Positions 32,806 through 44,809 of a stretch of DNA of 64,000 nt are shown one piece after another (position 1 is the first letter of the stretch; the number at the start of each line of letters is the position of its first letter). The translations under genes and the position numbers were made by a program. Where the stretch lies: assembly GCA_963691705.1 (NCBI GenBank), contig OY829539.1:188501-252500 (forward strand), read 5' to 3'. Under the pieces are notes generated by a model. The model was given only the letters and a program-made list of their open reading frames with translations. It had not been told where the DNA came from and did no database searches. Source of the DNA: Viola odorata (lineage: Eukaryota > Streptophyta > Magnoliopsida > Malpighiales > Violaceae).

Positions 32806-33871
32806 TGATTGATTTTTGAAGTCGTCAAAAATAATAAATAAAACCTATTGCCTATTGAACAAAATAAATTCCGTAAAGTGGTAAGATCGTCCTCAGGGAC
32901 TAGGGTAAGACGTGTTCTTTCGTGAATGACTAAAACTAACAAGACAGAACAAATTGTATCAAGGGGGATTTTGAGGTTGTTCGAATTAACTACTGATAAA
33001 ATAACTAAAAAAATAAATTAATACTAAGGTAAGATCAAGTGCCGAAAATTTCCTAGTAAAGATTTATCTCCGGTTGTGATTACAGTCAATTGATCATCGG
33101 TGCAAGGATATTCTATTCCTAATTCATAGGTGTGCTATAGAGATCAGGTACGCTTAGGTCTCCTACTTTCCTTCGTACAAGAAGCAACTCCAAGGTACGC
33201 TTATGGAGAGGCCTTGACAGTTTGATAACCCCTAAGGTACGCTTATAGAGATTTAACCGAAATGCCCATGAAGAGGAGGAAAGACACACCTAGGGTATGA
33301 CAAACAGTACGCTCGAAGCCTTTAACCCTAATCAATTGTTTACTCTAGTCAGATTGGACAAATGACTTAGTGACTCCGAACTTGGCGTCTACTCTATCAA
33401 GTAGCTTCGTATAGTGGCTAGGCTACTAGAACAACGGTATTACCTAAGTACAATTATATCTATTTGTAATGGTAGAGTGAGGTAGGTTTAAATCTAAAAT
33501 AATGGGTTTAGCCCAATAAATATAATTGACAAGTCTAAATCCGGAGTGAGGATAGATTGATAATTCTGTTGGTCGTCGGTGGAAAGTTGATGGTTATACT
33601 GGCCTCGTGATCTCCTGCAAAGCACCAGAGGGATTTTCTAGTGTAAACACTCCGACGATCAAGTCAATAAAGTGTATAGAAAGTAACTATCGGGATGCTA
33701 ACGGATGGCAGTCAGGTTACCAATAGGGTGATTGATTTGAGGGTGATGAACAATGCTTGTCTGGTGGTCGGTTCGATTTTGTGATTGCATGGCCCTGAAA
33801 TAAATTAGGAGGGGTATTTATACTCCCTCTCACGTAGGAGTACATGTGTGCAATCTGAATTTGATGTGACA
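32806..33871 (-). repeat. 5' LTR of Athila-like element D
   Basis: The left edge (LTR 3' end, plus-strand TGATTGATTTTTG) is fixed by the adjacent PBS. The right edge is proposed at 33871, where minus-strand text would start TGTCACATCAAATTC. TATA box AGTATAAATACCCC is at 33811-33824 reversed. Without a second LTR the right edge is inferred. Confidence 0.6.
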
Positions 33872-34017
33872 GGCTGAATATGAAGAGGATGGCGATGAAG
33901 AAGAAGATATTGAAGAAATTCCTCCTCTAACGGAAAACCTTCCACCGTTAAAACCTTCTCTCCCGCCGGAAGAATATATTAGATTTACAATTTTCCTTTT
34001 TCTGTTTTTTATGTAAT
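33872..34017 (+). pseudogene. Element H: acidic C-terminal tail of an Ogre-like coding region
   Basis: The plus strand encodes EYEEDGDEEEDIEEIPPL and then a Pro-rich run to a stop near 34015. It lies directly upstream of a minisatellite like those after Ogre pol. I read it as the last codons of a coding region cut by element D, but no domain is present. Confidence 0.35.
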
Positions 34018-34325
34018 GTATGGCTTTTTTTCCCATCAATGAAATTTATTTTCTTCAGAAATTTTCACAACTCTTTTGTGCTCCGTTTGGTACCCTGCAT
34101 CGTTATATATGATAACATTCTAACAATAAAGACAGGAAAAAGAACTAAGTCTTTTTCTCTTCCGTTAACTATCTCCCTCCATTTGATTCCCTGAAGGTGT
34201 TAGAGAAAATAAGAGAAAAGATAAGAAAAGATACTAAGTCTTTTATGTTCCAATAGTTGTCTTGAAAACTTTAGGATTAATAGAAATATTCCAACAACAA
34301 ATACGAGAGAAAAGAACTAAGTCTT

Positions 34326-34975
34326 TGTAACTCGTTTAGTTTTCGTGAGGAGTTTCGCCCCCATGCCTTTTTTTATTTATTTTCATGAGCGGTTTCGCCC
34401 CCACGTTCTATTCTTTTAATTTTCGTGAGCGACTTCGTCCCTAAGTCTTGCTTTAATTTTTGTGAGCGGCTTCGTCCCCACGTCCTGTTTTAATTTTCGT
34501 GAGCGGTTTCGCCCCCACGTCCTATTTTTTAATTTTTCGTGAGCGGTTTTGCCCTCACGTCCTGTTTTTAAATGTATTTTTCGTGAGTGTTTTGTCCCAA
34601 CGCCCTATTTTTTTAATTTTCATAAGCGGTTTCGCCCCCACGCCCTATTTTTTAATTTTTGTGAGCTGTTTCTCCCCCACGTCTTGTTTTTTTAATTTTC
34701 GTGAGCGGTTTCATTCCCACAACCTATTTTAATGTATTTTCGTGAGCAGTTTTGCCCCTACATCATGTTTTAATTTTCGTGAGCGGTTTCACCCCCACAC
34801 CTTGTTTTTTTAATTTTCGAGAACGACTTCATCCCCATGTCCTATTTTTTTTAATTTTTGTGAGCGGTTTTTGCCCCCACGCCCTATTTTTTTAATTTTC
34901 GTGAGCGGTTTCCCCCCCACGTCTTGTTTTTTAAATTTTCATGAGCAGTTTTGCCCCCATGTTGATACGATCCTT
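34326..34975 (+). repeat. Minisatellite of element H (about 39-bp unit, about 16 copies)
   Basis: The unit is CGTGAGCGGTTTCGCCCCCA followed by CGTCCTATTTTTTAATTTT. Units begin near 34345, 34384, 34423, 34460, 34498 and so on to 34940. The unit core GTG-GCGGTTT-CCCCAC is shared with the element G array at 61505-62340. Confidence 0.85.
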
Positions 34976-36550
34976 TCTAGGCTTAGATGCGCATAAGTGA
35001 CGATCTTGTTCTTCTTTCGATTTGGTGCGCAGAATTAAGACAAATTCCCTTCACGTTGCTCCTTTGAACCGACTAGTATCCCATACTACTTGTGACTCAA
35101 GCTTCGAATCGTGTGATTCGGTTTCTTTGGGGATTGATCGGACTCAATCTCGGTGAGGAGGATTCGTTGGTGCGACGCTTACGAATTGGACCTTAGGCGC
35201 CAAGTATTAGCTTAATAAAATATGCATTTAATTACAACCGAAATTATGATATTTTAAAAATTAAAGTAACAACAAATATCGGAGTTGAACCAGAAGATTT
35301 CCTATGTATTTTCTTATAGAAGATCAAATTGCGGGTAGTTCTCTGTACCATCAACTAAATGAAAACATGCTACATTAGTTATTCAAAATGCTAGACACAA
35401 CTTTTCAATTCTAGTCCTGACACAGGGATTGATTCGCAAATATTGAAGTTTAGGGACCAGACTATACCATTTTCATAAACTCATGGACTAAACTGTACGT
35501 ACTATTGTATTTTTTCCAGAATTTTCAGAAGTGTTAAACGCCTGCAGAATCAACTTATGCAGCCACCCAGCTCATCATTCTCACCAATATTTACTTCTTT
35601 AACTTCTCCATTTCTTCACATTCTCAAACTATAACACCCAAGTACACGAAATAATTTCTAGGCATATAATTGTAGTTACTTTCTTTTCTTTTTTCCATTT
35701 CCCTCTTAGATAATCGTTATTGGTCAGGTGTCACTAGATTAGACTTTCTAATCCACTCAAGGGATAGGTGGCGGCAAGACTTAATTATTTTTTGTGACTT
35801 CCAAGCTTTGTAAAATTGTTATTGTTGGTTGAATATGTGTATTGAACTAAGGTTTAAATTTGAAACTAGAATGGGGAGTTTTTAGTATGGGGGTATTGAA
35901 TTGAATCATAGTTCAATTTAGATAGATCGCTTAATTTCAATTCACTAATATATTAGTTGGATTTAACCATAAATAATTGGTTTTTTTTTTGTTGGGGGTT
36001 AGCTAAAGGAATACAATATTAGTTTGTAGTTGATGAATAAAAACTCAATCCAATGATTGACTTACCACTCTTACGAGTGTGATTAAATGTGGAAAGTCCT
36101 CATATTTATTATAACTCGAATTTATTTTTTAAGATGTCTAACGACTTTTGATATCATTTTGGTGACTACGTAGGAATACACTATTTATGTATAAAGTAAG
36201 ACATATTCGTAAGAAATAAGACAATGTGATGATCTAAAATATATTATGGTTCTAGATCAAGTGTTAATATTCTTAGAAAATTTTACAATCAAACATTAGG
36301 CTGCGTTTCACAACGGAAAATTTCATGTTTTTTCTGTTTTTCTATTTTTCAATTTTTTTTTTTAGAAAACAGTAGAAAATTTTCTAAAAATGGAAATTTT
36401 GTTTCATTGCTACAGTACATTTTCTGTTTTTCAGCTTTCATTTTCCAACCTTAGAAAACTTGAAATCGTATTCACCTAACAACTATTTCTTATTTTTTTG
36501 AAAAAAAACTACTACTTTTGTTAAATCAATTTGATTTTAATTAAAAAACA
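34976..36550. other. AT-rich intergenic DNA, no gene seen
   Basis: No reading frame, terminal repeat pair or RNA gene recognised. TGTTGATACGATCC at 34960 resembles the start of the solo LTR at 51631 (TGTTACGATCCTCC), but no matching end is found. Confidence 0.5.
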
Positions 36551-37720
36551 ATGTCTCGACACTTGGGTTTTGATAGTCCCAGAAATCAGAAACCACCGTA
36601 CCCAAGATCCTTCAAGTTCAATCGGTGGGTTACTAGACCATTCGAACCAACGGCCGACAGACTAGCATTGAGATCAAAGGGCCTTTGTTGTAGCTTATTT
36701 TTAGATAAGGACAAGGGGGATAAACTGCGCCCCAGGAACAAAATGGAGCTGAGTGGGAGAAGAAGGAGCTACCGGTAGAGGAGGACTTGATGGTTCCGCA
36801 CTAACTACCTCATTAGGATAACGAGCAGTGATAGGAGTCTCGAAAATGATAGTCTCGGTAGCCAGAGTGGCAATGGCGAGAGGAAATGAAGAAGTAGTAC
36901 CAACAATCAGAACAACGATGGGAAAATTACTTATTACGGCAATGGCTAGAGCAACCCCGCCGGATCCAGTCGAGAGCGGAGAAAAATTAGCCACTGAGAA
37001 CGGGCCAATGAGAGAAGGAGATGAGCCCACAACCTCCGTAGAAGTACACCTTTCTCATTCCTTTTCCGTTTGTTGAGGCACCCAGATGCTCGAGCAAGAA
37101 ATCCTTCAAGCGACATCTTTGCAGAAGGAGTTAAGGTAGAAGAAGAAGAACCGGAAGCAACTCTATCAAAGTCGCTCGACTGGTAACTCACTACTGGGCG
37201 CGTTTGCACTTCAAGCTCCACAACTGCTAAATCAACCTCGTGCTCAAAGACCTCATCAGAGATATCGGCAGAGAGTGACCTAGTAGATTCAGTAACAATC
37301 GATAACTTAGGAACTGGTACTGGCTTTGGACGTACAATTCTTGCGCGAGATGAAGAGCCACTGATAGTCTTTTTTTTCTTGATAGGGGGAGTACTCTCTT
37401 GTTGGCTTTTCTTGGCCTTTCTTCTTAGAAACTCCAGTAACCAACCTTCCGGTACCTTTACAAAATAAAAGAAAGTATTAGTATCAGAATAATAAACTTA
37501 TAGACAAGGAAATTCAGAAACTTACTAACTCGGCAATCTGGAAAGGGAACGCCGATGGCAAGATTCCTGGTATGGAAAGGTGTATCTATTAGCAAAAGCC
37601 TATCGGCTAGGTCATGTTCTTCGATCGATATCCCGCTCAGTTTTTTCCAATCTATCTCAGTAATTTTATCGAATTTCTAGAAATTCCATAGGAACGGTCG
37701 AACAGTCGCATCATCCCAGG
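36551..37720 (-). pseudogene. Second copy of part of the element C antisense gene
   Basis: Colinear with 2499-3680 and about 96-97% identical by eye, including the Ser/Pro linker and intron. It starts abruptly at ATGTCTCG (plus strand) and ends at 37720. The intron acceptor is mutated (minus-strand TGTAA instead of TGTAG near 37458). Neither the N-terminal domain nor the C-terminal coiled coil is present. Confidence 0.85.
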
Positions 37721-37739
37721 AACGGTCGAACAGTCGCAT
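37698..37739 (+). repeat. Short direct repeat at the C-copy breakpoint
   Basis: GGAACGGTCGAACAGTCGCAT occurs at about 37692-37712 and again at 37719-37739. The first copy is part of the C homology; the second is filler before unrelated sequence. It looks like template-switching or end-joining repair at a deletion breakpoint. Confidence 0.7.
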
Positions 37740-37929
37740 GAATCGGACTTTCCCTTTCCGAATTTTCCCTTTTCGGACTTTTCATATCCGAATTGGACTT
37801 TCCCTCTGCGAACAATCAGTTGCGAGGCCTTGACGCTGACTTTCTCATCAAAATCCAGCGAATAACATGCAATTCCACAAAACGCCTCCTAATGTCCATA
37901 TCTGCAAATAGGAAGGAAATAGACACTAA

Positions 37930-38314
37930 TCAGTAGCATCTAGGTCTAAAGTGGACATAAAAGAGGTGGCAAAATATATATAAATAACATACTATCACGA
38001 GCCAAAATCTCTTACTTGGACATCTAGATATTGGGTAGCTATAGGTCTTGTCAAATATTGACTTCTTGTACCAGTGAGAAACATAGTCAGAAATATTATA
38101 CTTCTTGTATCTAATGGTCACAAGATAGACCACACAAGTACCAAATCTGACAACTGCAAGTGGAATCTCTCATGTTCACAACTCATGTATCATCTCCATC
38201 AGTCACCTCAAATGATCCACCATCATTAGTCTGCATTGAAAACTTCTAGCTTCTCTCCTTTGCATCTTCAATCTTCTTCCATATTCTAAGACCAAACTCA
38301 CCATTGAAAGACTT
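37930..38314 (-). pseudogene. Mutator-like (MULE) transposase remnant, SWIM zinc finger region
   Basis: Minus-strand text in broken frames gives LRIWKKIEDAKE, then DGGSFEVTDGDD, VVNMRDSTCSCQIWYLCG, SCDH, and YKKYNISDYVSHWYKKS followed by DKTYSYPIS. The CxC...CxH pattern is the SWIM zinc finger that follows the catalytic domain of plant MuDR/FAR1-type transposases. At least two stops are present. Element E is inserted at 38315, so the upstream half should lie beyond E, outside this window. A possible intron follows near 37985. Confidence 0.68.
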
Positions 38315-41300
38315 TGTCGCCCCCTCCCAAAAATAATAAAAATTCCCGAGTATACGACGAATCTGAGACCTTACGATGCTCGGCATAAAAGGACGCCTCG
38401 CAACATGCAATGAAGTCGTCACCCTAATTTTTGTCTCTAGGTTTAGGGAACCTAATCATCATGGTATAAAAAATAAAAATAAAAATAAAAAAAGATAAAA
38501 AACTAAAGGCACAAAAAAGGGTCTAAACCCAAGAACAAAGGTTCGGGGTCGTATTATGGACTCGGGAAGGTGTTAGGCACCCGAGTCACATCCGAAAATG
38601 GTTACCGGTTGATAAGAGAGGTGTTTAAAAGATATTTGATAAAAATGTATTTTAAATGGGGGTCCTCAGAGGAATCGTCACTTTAGTCTTTTCCGTAGGG
38701 ACCGTTCGGGAATAATCAATCGTTGGACGAGGTTATCGTTTTAAAAATCTTTTCGGACGGAGTTACCATTTTCAAGACCGATCGATTATTCCTGAACGTA
38801 ACGTGATGGGATTGAATTTTTCGTAAGACTGAATGAGCGCCCTCTTTTTCATCATCGGGCCATGCATGATTAAATTAATCACTAAGTGATTCTATCATGG
38901 ATTGCTAACAGAGTACAAATTTAAATGAGAGATATTTTAAAATGATAAACCGATGTGGGATCGAAGCCACCAAACACATGTAATCAATATAAACGGAATT
39001 TAAAACAAATGAGCATGGCATTTAAAGCGAGTCATTAAACAAGTTGTTCATGTAGATTGATTTTAATTCTAGCAATTCTATATATCATGCATACGATTAA
39101 TATTTACGGAAAGCTTTGAATAAATAAAAGGGGAAAGAAAGGCGTACTTTCAAGCGAAGCTTAAATTTTAAACCTACAAAATGAGAGTGTTAGTGATAGC
39201 TTGAAAAATAAATAAGCAGTTTATGCATGCGAGGAATTAAATAAACAGTTGATGTATACGAAAAATAAATAATGGTTTGACGCATACAAAAATTTAAATA
39301 ATGATTTGATAAGTGCAGGAAAATTTAAATGATGATTTGATGCATACGAAAATTTAAATGATGATAATTGCGAAAAATTAAAGATTTGATGATTTGCAGA
39401 AAATTTAAGCAGTTGATGATTTGCAGAAATTTAAAGTGCGACCGACCATATAGGCGGCAAATTAAATGATTGAATTTTAAATTGCGGAAAGTAAATTGTG
39501 GAAATTTAAATAGTTGATAGGTTGCGGAGAATAAATTGCGAAAATTTAAACAGTTGATAGGTTGCGGAGAATAAATTGCAGAAATTTAAACAGTTGATAG
39601 GTACAAAATTTTAAAGCGACAGTACGAAAAATAGTCATAATGGAATGCAGGAGTATTTTTACAAAAAAAAACTACACTGTTCTTGTATATGATATATGAG
39701 AAAAATAAAGCATAAATCACAAAAATATCATACGAAGCATGCGAGTATTTTACACGAAAAAAACAGGAACCGAGATCTTGGAAAGAATGAAAATGGGTCG
39801 GGCCTAGTTTGAAAAATAAAAGAAATGGGCCAGGAACAGTTCCTGGCCCAAGAATCAGATTTTTAATTGTGGAGGGCTCGGCCCATCACCTTTCTTTCCC
39901 TTCCCGCGTTGAACAGCCCAAGACCAGGACTGTTCATAGTCTTCCTCGTGTCGCCGGCGCCACTGCCGGCGACGGGGAGCTTCGACCAGGCGGCCAAATC
40001 ACTTGGTCTTCAGCTCCGAGGAAACCTCTTCTCCTCTACAACATGATCATGTAAAAATTAGGGATTGAAAAACGCAAGAACAACATTTAATTTCATGAAA
40101 ACGTAAAAAAAATGATAATTAACAAAAAATTCAAAATTCGCTCTTCTCACTCAACGAATCAACAAATAAAAAGCATGGTAATTATCTACAACATGCATAT
40201 GAATTAATAAGACACAAACAAGCAATTGGTTTAATCAAAACAACAACCTAATAATTAAAGCCGAAAATGGCAGAAAAATACCGAAGACCAACTCACCGAA
40301 AAAGCTTGAAGACTGTGGCAACTGACGCTCTAAGTGAGCAGTCGGTCTAGAGGGAGAAGGAGCAAAGAGCTCTGGGTGAATTCGTCTCTAAAATGGTTGG
40401 GAATGGCTTGGTATTTATAGACGTTTTGGCGAGTGAGGGAGAGGATGCGACGCTGCGCGTGGAGGGGCAACTCATGCGCTGGTGGAGCTACGTTGTTGCG
40501 CTGGCAAGGCTAGGTGATGATGGCGGAGGGGACATGCTATGTGCTGGTGGGGCTAGGCTGTTGGCGATGCGATGGGGAGGCGACGGGAGCAAGCAACTCG
40601 GTGGCTTGCTCCGCTACTGCTCCATGACGACTGTTCATGTGCCATGCACATGAATTATTGGAGTCGTTGATCTGGTTAACTTTCCTTGGTCAATCAGATC
40701 AACGGTGATGATCAAATTCCTTTTTTTAATTTTATTTAAATGGCTTCGAGCCATTTTGCGACCAAATGTTTCAAAAACTCGAGCCGAAAGCACCAGCGCG
40801 TAGAGAAAAATAACACGAATTTAATAGTCAACAGCGAATGAAGAAAAATCTTCGTTTAACGTGTTTATTTTCTCGTTCGGAAATATGAATATGTTCGAAT
40901 GAGAAATAAATGACGTTACGACGAAAATTGCACGAGACAAAGTTGACTGGCGTGAATGAAAAAAAGAGTAGGTAATTGTTAATTGAAGAAATAACGCGTT
41001 CGATCAATAATCCGAGCGAACCTACTCGGGTCCAATAAAAGCTCGAACAAAAATAATAATAAAATATGAAAGATGCCTAAAAGATGATAAAATATTAAAA
41101 ATCCTAAATTTTATGCAATGACCTAAAACGGAAAAATAAATAGCAAATGACTAACGGATAATTAAAAATATGATTTTAAGGCTGAAAATATTAATAATAA
41201 TAATAATGAAAATACGTGATGAAAAATTAAAAATGCGATTTACGACGCTGATGACAATAATAACGATGATAAAATGTGACGAGAATTAAAAATGAACTAA

Positions 41301-41393
41301 CGATAGTAAATTAATTTAAAATGACAGTAAGTGAAGTAAAATAACAGAAATGATAAATTCAATTTAAATGGCGTCAAAATTCGGGTATCAACA
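38315..41393 (-). repeat. 3' LTR of element E (about 3.08 kb)
   Basis: Minus-strand TGTTGATACCCG...GGGGGCGACA. The inner edge is fixed by the adjacent PPT, the outer edge by the start of the Mutator remnant. TATA box CTATAAATAC is at 40411-40420 (minus). 39230-39610 contains short degenerate A/T-rich tandem repeats; 40425-40650 is a GC-rich block. Its end region (38420-38640) matches 58640-58800 of the element G LTR in inverted orientation. Confidence 0.85.
40411..40420 (-). promoter_or_regulatory. TATA box in the element E LTR
   Basis: Minus-strand CTATAAATAC downstream of a GC-rich U3 segment, and the only strong TATA in the LTR. Confidence 0.6.
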
Positions 41394-41410
41394 GTTGCCC
41401 TTTCTTTACT
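41394..41410 (-). other. Polypurine tract of element E
   Basis: Minus-strand AGTAAAGAAAGGGCAAC abuts the LTR start TGTTGATACC. Confidence 0.75.
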
Positions 41411-41489
41411 GTCATCGAAGTATTTGATAAGTAGTAAAGACGGTTGCCCCCACATATCTGAATTTTGGCGACACAGCAGGTCTTACCTT

Positions 41490-43115
41490 AAAAGAGCGTG
41501 ATGACGTCACTCTGGGAGGAAAAAGTTCGTTGATGTCACTCTAGGAGGAGATAAGTCGTAGATGTCACTCTAGGAGGAGGTAATTGTTGATGTCACTCAG
41601 GGAGGAGATAAGTCGTAGATGTCACTTTGGGAGGAAGTAATTGTTGATGTCACTCTAGGAGGAGATAAGTCGTAGATGTCACTCTAGGAGGAGGTAATTT
41701 TTGATGTCACTCTGGGAGGAAATAAGTCGTAGATGTCACTCTGGGAGGAAGTAATTGTTGATGTCACTCTGGGAGGAGATAAGTCATAGGTGTCACTTTG
41801 GGAGGAGGTAATTGTTGATGCCACTCTAGGAGGAGATAAGTCGTAGATGTCACTCTGGGAGGAGATATAATTTGATGATGTCATTCGTTGATGTCACTTT
41901 GGGAGGAGATATATTCGTGGATGTCTATCTGATGGGATAATTTTGATGTTGTCGCTCTAGGAGGAGATAATCGTCGATGTCACTCTAGGAGGAGATATGC
42001 TTTTGAGGGTGTTATTCGGTAATGAGGGAATTGATGTTGCCACTCTGGAAGGAGGTAATCTGTTGATGTCACTCTGGGAGGAGATAGGTTTGGAAGCCAT
42101 TGCGTGAATCGAGTTTTGACCAGACGTCCTGCAAAGATGTAAATTTAGATCTATACAGATATTAAGGGAAACATAAATTGTAGAATTGTTTAATGACGAC
42201 TTCCTTGACAGGAACAAAAAGTGAATTACGGAAAGGTAAATGACGACTCCACTGGGGGTGTAAATGCAAAAAGGTGTTATTCTAGGAGGAAGATGTAACG
42301 ATGTTTTGAAATGTAACGATATCACTCTTGGAGGAAAATGTAACTGATGTCACTCTAGGAGGGGGAAATGTAATAATGTCACTCTAGGAGGAGGTAAATA
42401 CAAATGATGTCACTCTGGGAGGAGGAAAATGCAGATGCTGTCACTCTGGGAGGAGGAAATGCAGTACGGAAATGTAAACGACGTCAATCTCGTAGGAGAA
42501 GACGTGAAATACGGAAATTAAACTAAGGTCACTCTAGGAGGAGGAAATGCGAATGATGTCACTCTAGGAGGAGAAAAATGCTGATGCTGTGACTCTGGGA
42601 GGAGGAAATATAAAGTTGTCACTCTAGGAGGAGGAAATGTAAAATGTAAATTAAGGTCACTCTAGGAGGAGGAAATGCAAATGATGTCACTCTGAGAGGA
42701 GGAAATGCAAATGATGTCACTTTGGGAGGAGGAAAATGCAGATGTTGTCACTCTGGGAGGAGGAAATGCAAATGATGTCACTCTGGGAGGAGAAAAATGC
42801 AGATGCTGTCACTCTGGGAGGAGGAAATATAGTACTGAAACGTAAACGACGTCAATCCCGTAGGAGAAGACGTGAAATGCGGAAATTAAACTAAGGTCAC
42901 TCTAGGAGGAGGAAATGTAAAATGCGGAAATTTAAATGACGTCAATCCCGTAGGGTAAGACGCGAGGTGCAGAAATAAACTAATAGACACTTTAGAAGGA
43001 CGAAACATAGATGTTGTCACTCTAGGAGGAGGAAATGTATGATGTCACTCTAGGAGGAGAAAAATGCAAATGATCACTCTAGGAGGAGGAAATATAAAGT
43101 TGAGGATGTTCAATC
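41490..43115 (-). repeat. Minisatellite array in the element E 3' UTR
   Basis: More than 35 copies of a 28-40 bp unit with the plus-strand core GATGTCACTCTGGGAGGAG. The right part (42290-43115) uses spacer GAAATGCAAAT. The left part (41490-41880) alternates TAATTGTT and ATAAGTCGTA spacers, a two-unit higher-order repeat of about 60 bp. A larger unit with GACGTCAAT..GTAGGAGAAGACG recurs near 42480, 42848 and 42940. The ORFs across it are artefacts. Confidence 0.9.
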
Positions 43116-43639
43116 ACTCTAGGGAAGGAAGCCGTTCACTTTTGTTACCAGCAACCTTGATACGAACCTAGAGTGCATCTGCATCCTGTTCAGGAGGTAA
43201 CAACCCCAAGGACAAGACTTTCCCACAATTTGCAACCATAAGCAATCCTCACCTGATATTGGTGTTTGCACTCACGCTCTGAAACAAGGTTAAGTATTTT
43301 ACGCTCATAAAGATGCAACTAACATGGTACATAATTTCAAATTCGCAATGTCAATCCGAGTGAATAGACTTCAAATGAAGATGCACATGCATGGGCATTC
43401 TAATAATCGATGGGACTTTCACGGAAAATAATGAAGGGATATTAAATGTCTGGAAAGAAGCTTGTTTTAGTAAAGATGTGCTTTTCTGAAGGGTTTGAAG
43501 GTTTTTGATGAGTAACGCTTGTCGATTGGCCCTGACGAGGGCAAGGCGAACGAGTTCTTTCATTTTTTGTTGGGGGTGCTTTCTCGACAGAGTGCATGAG
43601 TTCTTGGATCCTTGCTAGGACTGTTGTTTTCCCGTTGGC
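43116..43639. other. Element E 3' UTR, unique segment
   Basis: Non-coding part of the E 3' region between two repeat arrays. I see no domain or structure. Confidence 0.5.
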
Positions 43640-43860
43640 CAAGGGCCCTTTTCTCGAGTCTTTTCTGGGGAATGTTTCCTTCGAGATTTCTTGAGTTGGT
43701 TCTGGGCCCTTTTTCTTCTCGAGTCTTCACTGGGGAATGTCGTCGTTGTTCTTTTCGAGATTTACTGCTAGAGCTGGCCCTGGGCCGTTTTTCACGAGTC
43801 TTCACTGGGGAATGTTTTCCTCAAGATTTCTTGAGTTTAGTTGTCCCTGGGTTGTGCTTG
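43640..43860 (-). repeat. Tandem repeat of about 75 bp, three copies
   Basis: The plus-strand unit TCGAGTCTTCACTGGGGAAT, with TCGAGATTTCTTGAGTT and a CTGGGCCCT part, occurs at about 43653, 43726 and 43796. Confidence 0.75.
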
Positions 43861-43904
43861 CTTATGTTTTTCGATTGTTGTGTTCTTTGAACGCCTCTGA
43901 GCAT

Positions 43905-43993
43905 TTCTCTCTTTTTCTTTTCTTTTTTTCTTTTCTTTTTTCTCTTTTTTTCTTCTTTTTTTCTTTTTTTTCTTCTTTTTTTCCTTCTTTTTT
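43905..43993 (-). repeat. Purine-rich tract in the element E 3' UTR
   Basis: The plus strand is nearly pure C/T (CTTTTTCTTTTC-type) for about 90 bp, i.e. A/G-rich on the element's coding strand. The corresponding tract in G (63548-63662) follows the same conserved block. Confidence 0.8.
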
Positions 43994-44239
43994 TTGATAT
44001 GAAATACATTAGAGAGTAGAGCAAGTAAATCCTTTGTCTCGATCTCTTCCAGTTCTGCCTTAAGGCCTCGACCTTCATCTTTGGGTTTTTTTGGCCTCTC
44101 TCCAGCGATGGTTCTCAGCGATCCTTTGGTGACTTTTTCCGTCTCTTTTGTCATGAACTTAAACTTGGCGTGCTTTTTACCTCCGGCTAGCAATCTTAGC
44201 TGACACTGCTCCTTGGCTCTCGGGGTATGAGTGATAGTG

Positions 44240-44545
44240 AAGGTTTTTTAGGAGTGATGACACATGTGGTGGGAAGCGGGAAAAAAATGGAAAAATAGAG
44301 AAAATCGTAAAAGTCCCATGTCATTGTACTGCTATCCCATGTCTAATGGCACATGTACCCTGGATATTATGCGAATTCAACTAGCACTTAGTCAGGCACT
44401 TACACTCATGAAAAGATAAGGCGTGATGGCTCGAAAATGCTTACCGGGATTTGTCTGTGACTGCTTACGTCTGAGCAAATCGCGGATATAAGAGCAAACG
44501 AGTAAGATCATGTATGATACGTAATTTTGATGGATGCCTTAGTTA
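44240..44545 (-). other. Non-coding block shared by elements E and G
   Basis: Read on the minus strand this matches 63038-63250 of element G: TGCTCTTATATCCGCG, GACGTAAGCAGT, CACGCCTTAT, TCATGAGTGTAA, GCATAATATCCAG, GACATGGGATA. The order and spacing are kept. No long ORF is preserved in either copy. Confidence 0.75.
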
Positions 44546-44809
44546 ATAGAGGGATTGAACATCCTCAACCTATGAAATGCATGAATATGCTATGAGAGTA
44601 GTATGGATTTTTGTTTTAGCGGGCTAAAAAAAGATTTTTTGATTGATTGATAGTTTAAAGCTAGGACGCGGGGGACGACCTATTTGCAAGAGTCCAACGA
44701 AAATCTAAAGGGTTGCCCCCAGTGGGCTAGATGACCGTACGCAAGTTAAAGCTAACAAAGTGAGCAGGAACGAAACTGAATTTTAATAAGGAGGGAAGAA
44801 AGATGGACT

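Noticed and set aside
34960..35215. A possible second solo LTR starting TGTTGATACGATCC
   Set aside because: No matching end or target duplication was found downstream.
41490..43115. Regular repeats considered as a CRISPR array
   Set aside because: Spacers are themselves repeated and variable in length, units diverge, the context is a plant retrotransposon UTR and no cas gene is present.
43837..44193. Lys/Glu-rich ORFs over purine tracts here and at 21873-22277 and 63484-63755
   Set aside because: They are translations of A/G-rich low-complexity DNA with no conservation of protein sequence.
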